Assembly: GCA_944326495.1 (NCBI GenBank)
Contig: CALVEE010000033.1
Span: 1-7,071, forward strand
From: Candidatus Gastranaerophilales bacterium
GTDB taxonomy: Bacteria; Cyanobacteriota; Vampirovibrionia; Gastranaerophilales; Gastranaerophilaceae
DNA length: 7,071 bases
Reading direction: 5' to 3'
Position numbers and translations under genes: made by a program. This document shows, piece by piece, positions 5,549 to 7,071 of this stretch. Under the pieces are notes generated by a model. It was not told the DNA's origin. It did not search any database and worked only from the letters and a program-made list of their open reading frames with translations. Numbering within the stretch: the stretch's first letter is position 1; each line of letters opens with the position of its first letter.

Positions 5549-6223
5549 ATGACAGAAGAAAAATTAGAAGGCGTAAATGCAGAAGTAAATGCTGAAATTA
5601 CAGAAGCAGAAGTTGCAGAAACTGCAGAAACAGTTGAAGCTGCTGCTGAAACAGCAGAAGAGGCTGCAGAAGTTGTTGAACAGTTACCTGCAAAAAAACA
5701 GCGTAACAGAAAGAAAAAAGTAGAAACACAGGAAGTTAAGCCTGAATCAGAATGGAAAGAACAGGTTGTTCAAATCCGCCGTGTAACAAAGGTTGTAAAA
5801 GGCGGTAAGAAATTGAGCTTCCGTGCTATCGTAATCGTAGGCAACCAAAAAGGACAGGTTGGCGTCGGCTGTGCTAAGGCTTCCGAAGTTATTATTGCTA
5901 TTCAAAAAGCAATCGCTGACGGAAGAAAGAACCTTATTACAGTACCTATATTCAAAACCACCATTCCTCCCCCGATTACAGGGCGTTCAGGAGCAGGTGC
6001 GGTTATGTTAAGACCCGCATCTCAAGGTACAGGTATTATTGCAGGCGGTGCTGTTCGTTCAGTTCTTGAACTTGCAGGTATTGAAAACATTCTTTCAAAA
6101 TCTTTAGGTTCAAAATCTCCGCTTAACGCAGCTAATGCAACTTTAGAAGCTCTTAAAGCATTAAGACCGTTTAATGAAGTTGCTAAAAAACGCGGTTTAA
6201 CAATGGCTGAATTATTAAACTAG
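5549..6223 (+). CDS. rpsE: 30S ribosomal protein S5 with N-terminal extension
   Basis: It is a structural protein of the 30S subunit, involved in decoding accuracy and helicase activity at the mRNA entry. The S5 core spans about residues 68-224: the N-terminal domain has WKEQVVQIRRVTKVVKGGKK and FRAIVIVGNQKGQVGVGCAKA; the C-terminal domain has RPASQGTGIIAGGAVRSVLELAGI, LGSKSPLNAANATLEAL and AAKKRG-like VAKKRG (211-216). The core reads most like cyanobacterial S5. Unusual is the extension of about 67 residues: residues 1-46 have 15 Glu, 11 Ala and a single Lys, followed by a basic patch (KKQRNRKKK, 49-57). AAAGG (5538-5542) six bases before the ATG supports this start, so the extension is translated. 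The gene begins a new unit; rplR, its usual upstream neighbour, is absent. Confidence 0.97.
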   Translation: MTEEKLEGVNAEVNAEITEAEVAETAETVEAAAETAEEAAEVVEQLPAKKQRNRKKKVETQEVKPESEWKEQVVQIRRVTKVVKGGKKLSFRAIVIVGNQKGQVGVGCAKASEVIIAIQKAIADGRKNLITVPIFKTTIPPPITGRSGAGAVMLRPASQGTGIIAGGAVRSVLELAGIENILSKSLGSKSPLNAANATLEALKALRPFNEVAKKRGLTMAELLN

Positions 6224-6274
6224 CAGGCTATTTAAATTTAAGTTTTAGATGAAATAATAAGGAAAATAAGAATT

Positions 6275-6457
6275 ATGGCAGATAAACAAATAAAAGTAAA
6301 ACTTGTAAGAAGTTTAATCGGATGCTCTGAAGCACAGCGCAAAGTCGCTCAAGCTTTGGGTTTAAAGAAAACTAACCAGGTTGTAGAACACAAAAACAGT
6401 GCAACAATTATGGGTATGGTTAACAAGATTTCGCATCTTGTTGAAGTAGTTGAATAG
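6275..6457 (+). CDS. rpmD: 50S ribosomal protein L30
   Basis: It is a small structural protein of the 50S subunit. The 60-aa length is typical for the bacterial form. KVKLVRSLIGCSEAQRKVAQALGL (7-30) matches the family strand-helix start, followed by KKTNQVVEHKNSATIMGMVNKISHLVEV, where the usual V-x-x-x-D/N-T-P-x-x-x-GM-x-x-x-V pattern is recognisable as VEHKNSATIMGMVNKI. It lies between rpsE (51-base gap) and rplO (109-base gap), the standard spc order. AAGGA (6259-6263) is 11 bases from the ATG, a little far. Cyanobacteria generally lack L30, so its presence beside cyanobacterial-like S5 suggests a sister lineage. Confidence 0.94.
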   Translation: MADKQIKVKLVRSLIGCSEAQRKVAQALGLKKTNQVVEHKNSATIMGMVNKISHLVEVVE

Positions 6458-6531
6458 GTTTAGAGGTTTAGAAGTTGAGTAGTTTAGCAGAAGTTAAAAA
6501 TCTAAACATATAAACTTCTAAACTTATAAAC
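6458..6531. repeat. Long imperfect inverted repeat between rpmD and rplO
   Basis: Arms 6458-6487 and 6502-6531 pair at 25 of 30 positions (one a G-T) around a 14-base loop (6488-6501). The core is a perfect 11-base match, GTTTAGAAGTT (6466-6476) with AACTTCTAAAC (6513-6523). The left arm repeats the word GTTTAG three times, including a tandem GGTTTAGA pair (6457-6464 and 6465-6472). No T-run follows, and rplO starts 35 bases downstream, so a simple terminator is unlikely. It may be an RNA processing or attenuation structure, or a small palindromic mobile repeat. Confidence 0.75.
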
Positions 6532-6566
6532 ACTGTAAGGTAGATTTTATAAAAGAGGACATAATA

Positions 6567-7016
6567 ATGACAAATATAACACTAGAAGATTTAAGACCTG
6601 CAGAAGGTGCTACAGGCAAATCAAAAAGAGTAGGCAGAGGCCGCTCATCAGGGCACGGTAAAACATCTTGCCGCGGTCATAACGGTGAAGGACAAAGATC
6701 AGGAAGAAGCTCTAAAAGAGGTTTTGAAGGCGGACAAATGCCGTCATACAGAAGACTACCTAAATTAAAGGGCTTCAAGATTATCAATCAGCGTAATTAT
6801 GCGCAAATCAATGTTGGCAGATTGGCTGAATTAGAGATTAGCGAAATCTCTCTGGCTTCATTAAAAGAAATTAAAAAAGCTCATCCTTCTTGCGACGGCT
6901 TGAGAATTTTAGGCGGCGGAGAAATCAAAAAGGCTGTTACTGTAAAGGCTGATTATGTAACTCCTTCAGCAAAAGAAAAAATTGAAGCAGCAGGCGGAAA
7001 GGTTGAATTAGTATAA
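6567..7016 (+). CDS. rplO: 50S ribosomal protein L15
   Basis: It is a late-assembly protein of the 50S subunit that contacts 23S rRNA. The 149-aa length is typical. The basic glycine-rich N-terminal tail is clear: KSKRVGRGRSSGHGKTSCRG (18-37) and EGQRSGRSSKRGFEGGQMP (41-59). It is followed by the core YRRLPKLKGF (61-70), the strand INVGRLAEL (81-89), LRILGGGEIKKAVTVKAD (112-129) and the terminal AKEKIEAAGGKVELV (135-149). AGAGGA (6554-6559) sits seven bases before the ATG. Its stop overlaps by one base the ATG of the next gene, as TAATG, which suggests translational coupling to secY. Confidence 0.96.
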   Translation: MTNITLEDLRPAEGATGKSKRVGRGRSSGHGKTSCRGHNGEGQRSGRSSKRGFEGGQMPSYRRLPKLKGFKIINQRNYAQINVGRLAELEISEISLASLKEIKKAHPSCDGLRILGGGEIKKAVTVKADYVTPSAKEKIEAAGGKVELV

Positions 7017-7071
7017 TGACAGCAGGACATACAAACGGTATGAGAATGCCGACAACAGCAGATTTGATGTC
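7016..7071 (+). CDS. secY: Start of the next gene, probably secY (partial)
   Basis: The ATG overlaps the rplO stop (TAATG). The 18 complete codons read MTAGHTNGMRMPTTADLM and run off the window. Nothing in these residues is diagnostic; the SecY assignment rests on the conserved spc order rplO-secY. A later in-frame ATG at 7040 is also possible. SecY would be the core channel of the Sec translocon. Confidence 0.5.
   Translation, partial: MTAGHTNGMRMPTTADLM

Noticed and set aside
6457..6531. GTTTAG repeats as a CRISPR array or tandem array
   Set aside because: The words are short and arranged as one imperfect inverted repeat, with no regular spacers.

Overview
The window most likely comes from a low-GC, non-photosynthetic relative of the Cyanobacteria (Vampirovibrionia/'Melainabacteria', possibly the gut order Gastranaerophilales). 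This rests on remembered protein similarity, not on a search. The S5 core (WKEQVVQIRRVTKVVKGGKK...) and the first S1 domain of the S1 protein (FEALLEKYDYNF-RGDIV) read like cyanobacterial versions. The base composition is AT-rich, and an L30 gene is present, which Cyanobacteria generally lack. A Firmicute or another low-GC phylum is the main alternative.

Layout. At 51-296 (+) there is a small unrecognised gene. It converges on a minus-strand pair at 308-1581: a secreted thioredoxin-fold protein followed by rmlA (glucose-1-phosphate thymidylyltransferase). Divergent from that pair, with a near-consensus promoter, is a four-domain S1 protein gene (1753-2829, +). Its 3' end overlaps, tail to tail, the gene for a Maf nucleotide pyrophosphatase (2795-3373, -), which is one base downstream of an unrecognised gene (3375-3884, -). 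A consensus promoter then drives a small unrecognised plus-strand gene (4001-4270). That gene ends head-on against a TatD-linked-type radical SAM gene (4267-4899, -), and the two share a TTAA as overlapping stop codons.

Positions 4900-5548 hold no convincing gene but several palindromic or repeat-like elements and a candidate promoter. From 5549 the window enters the distal part of the spc ribosomal-protein operon: rpsE, rpmD, rplO and the first codons of what is probably secY. rplR, normally just upstream of rpsE, is missing, so the operon appears to be broken and restarted here.

Most genes are ordinary housekeeping functions: ribosome and translation, sugar-nucleotide synthesis, and nucleotide-pool or cell-division control. 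I see no convincing undescribed multi-gene system. The points most worth a second look are the restarted spc operon with its repeat-rich upstream region, the long imperfect hairpin between rpmD and rplO, the acidic/basic N-terminal extension on S5, and the small unrecognised proteins.
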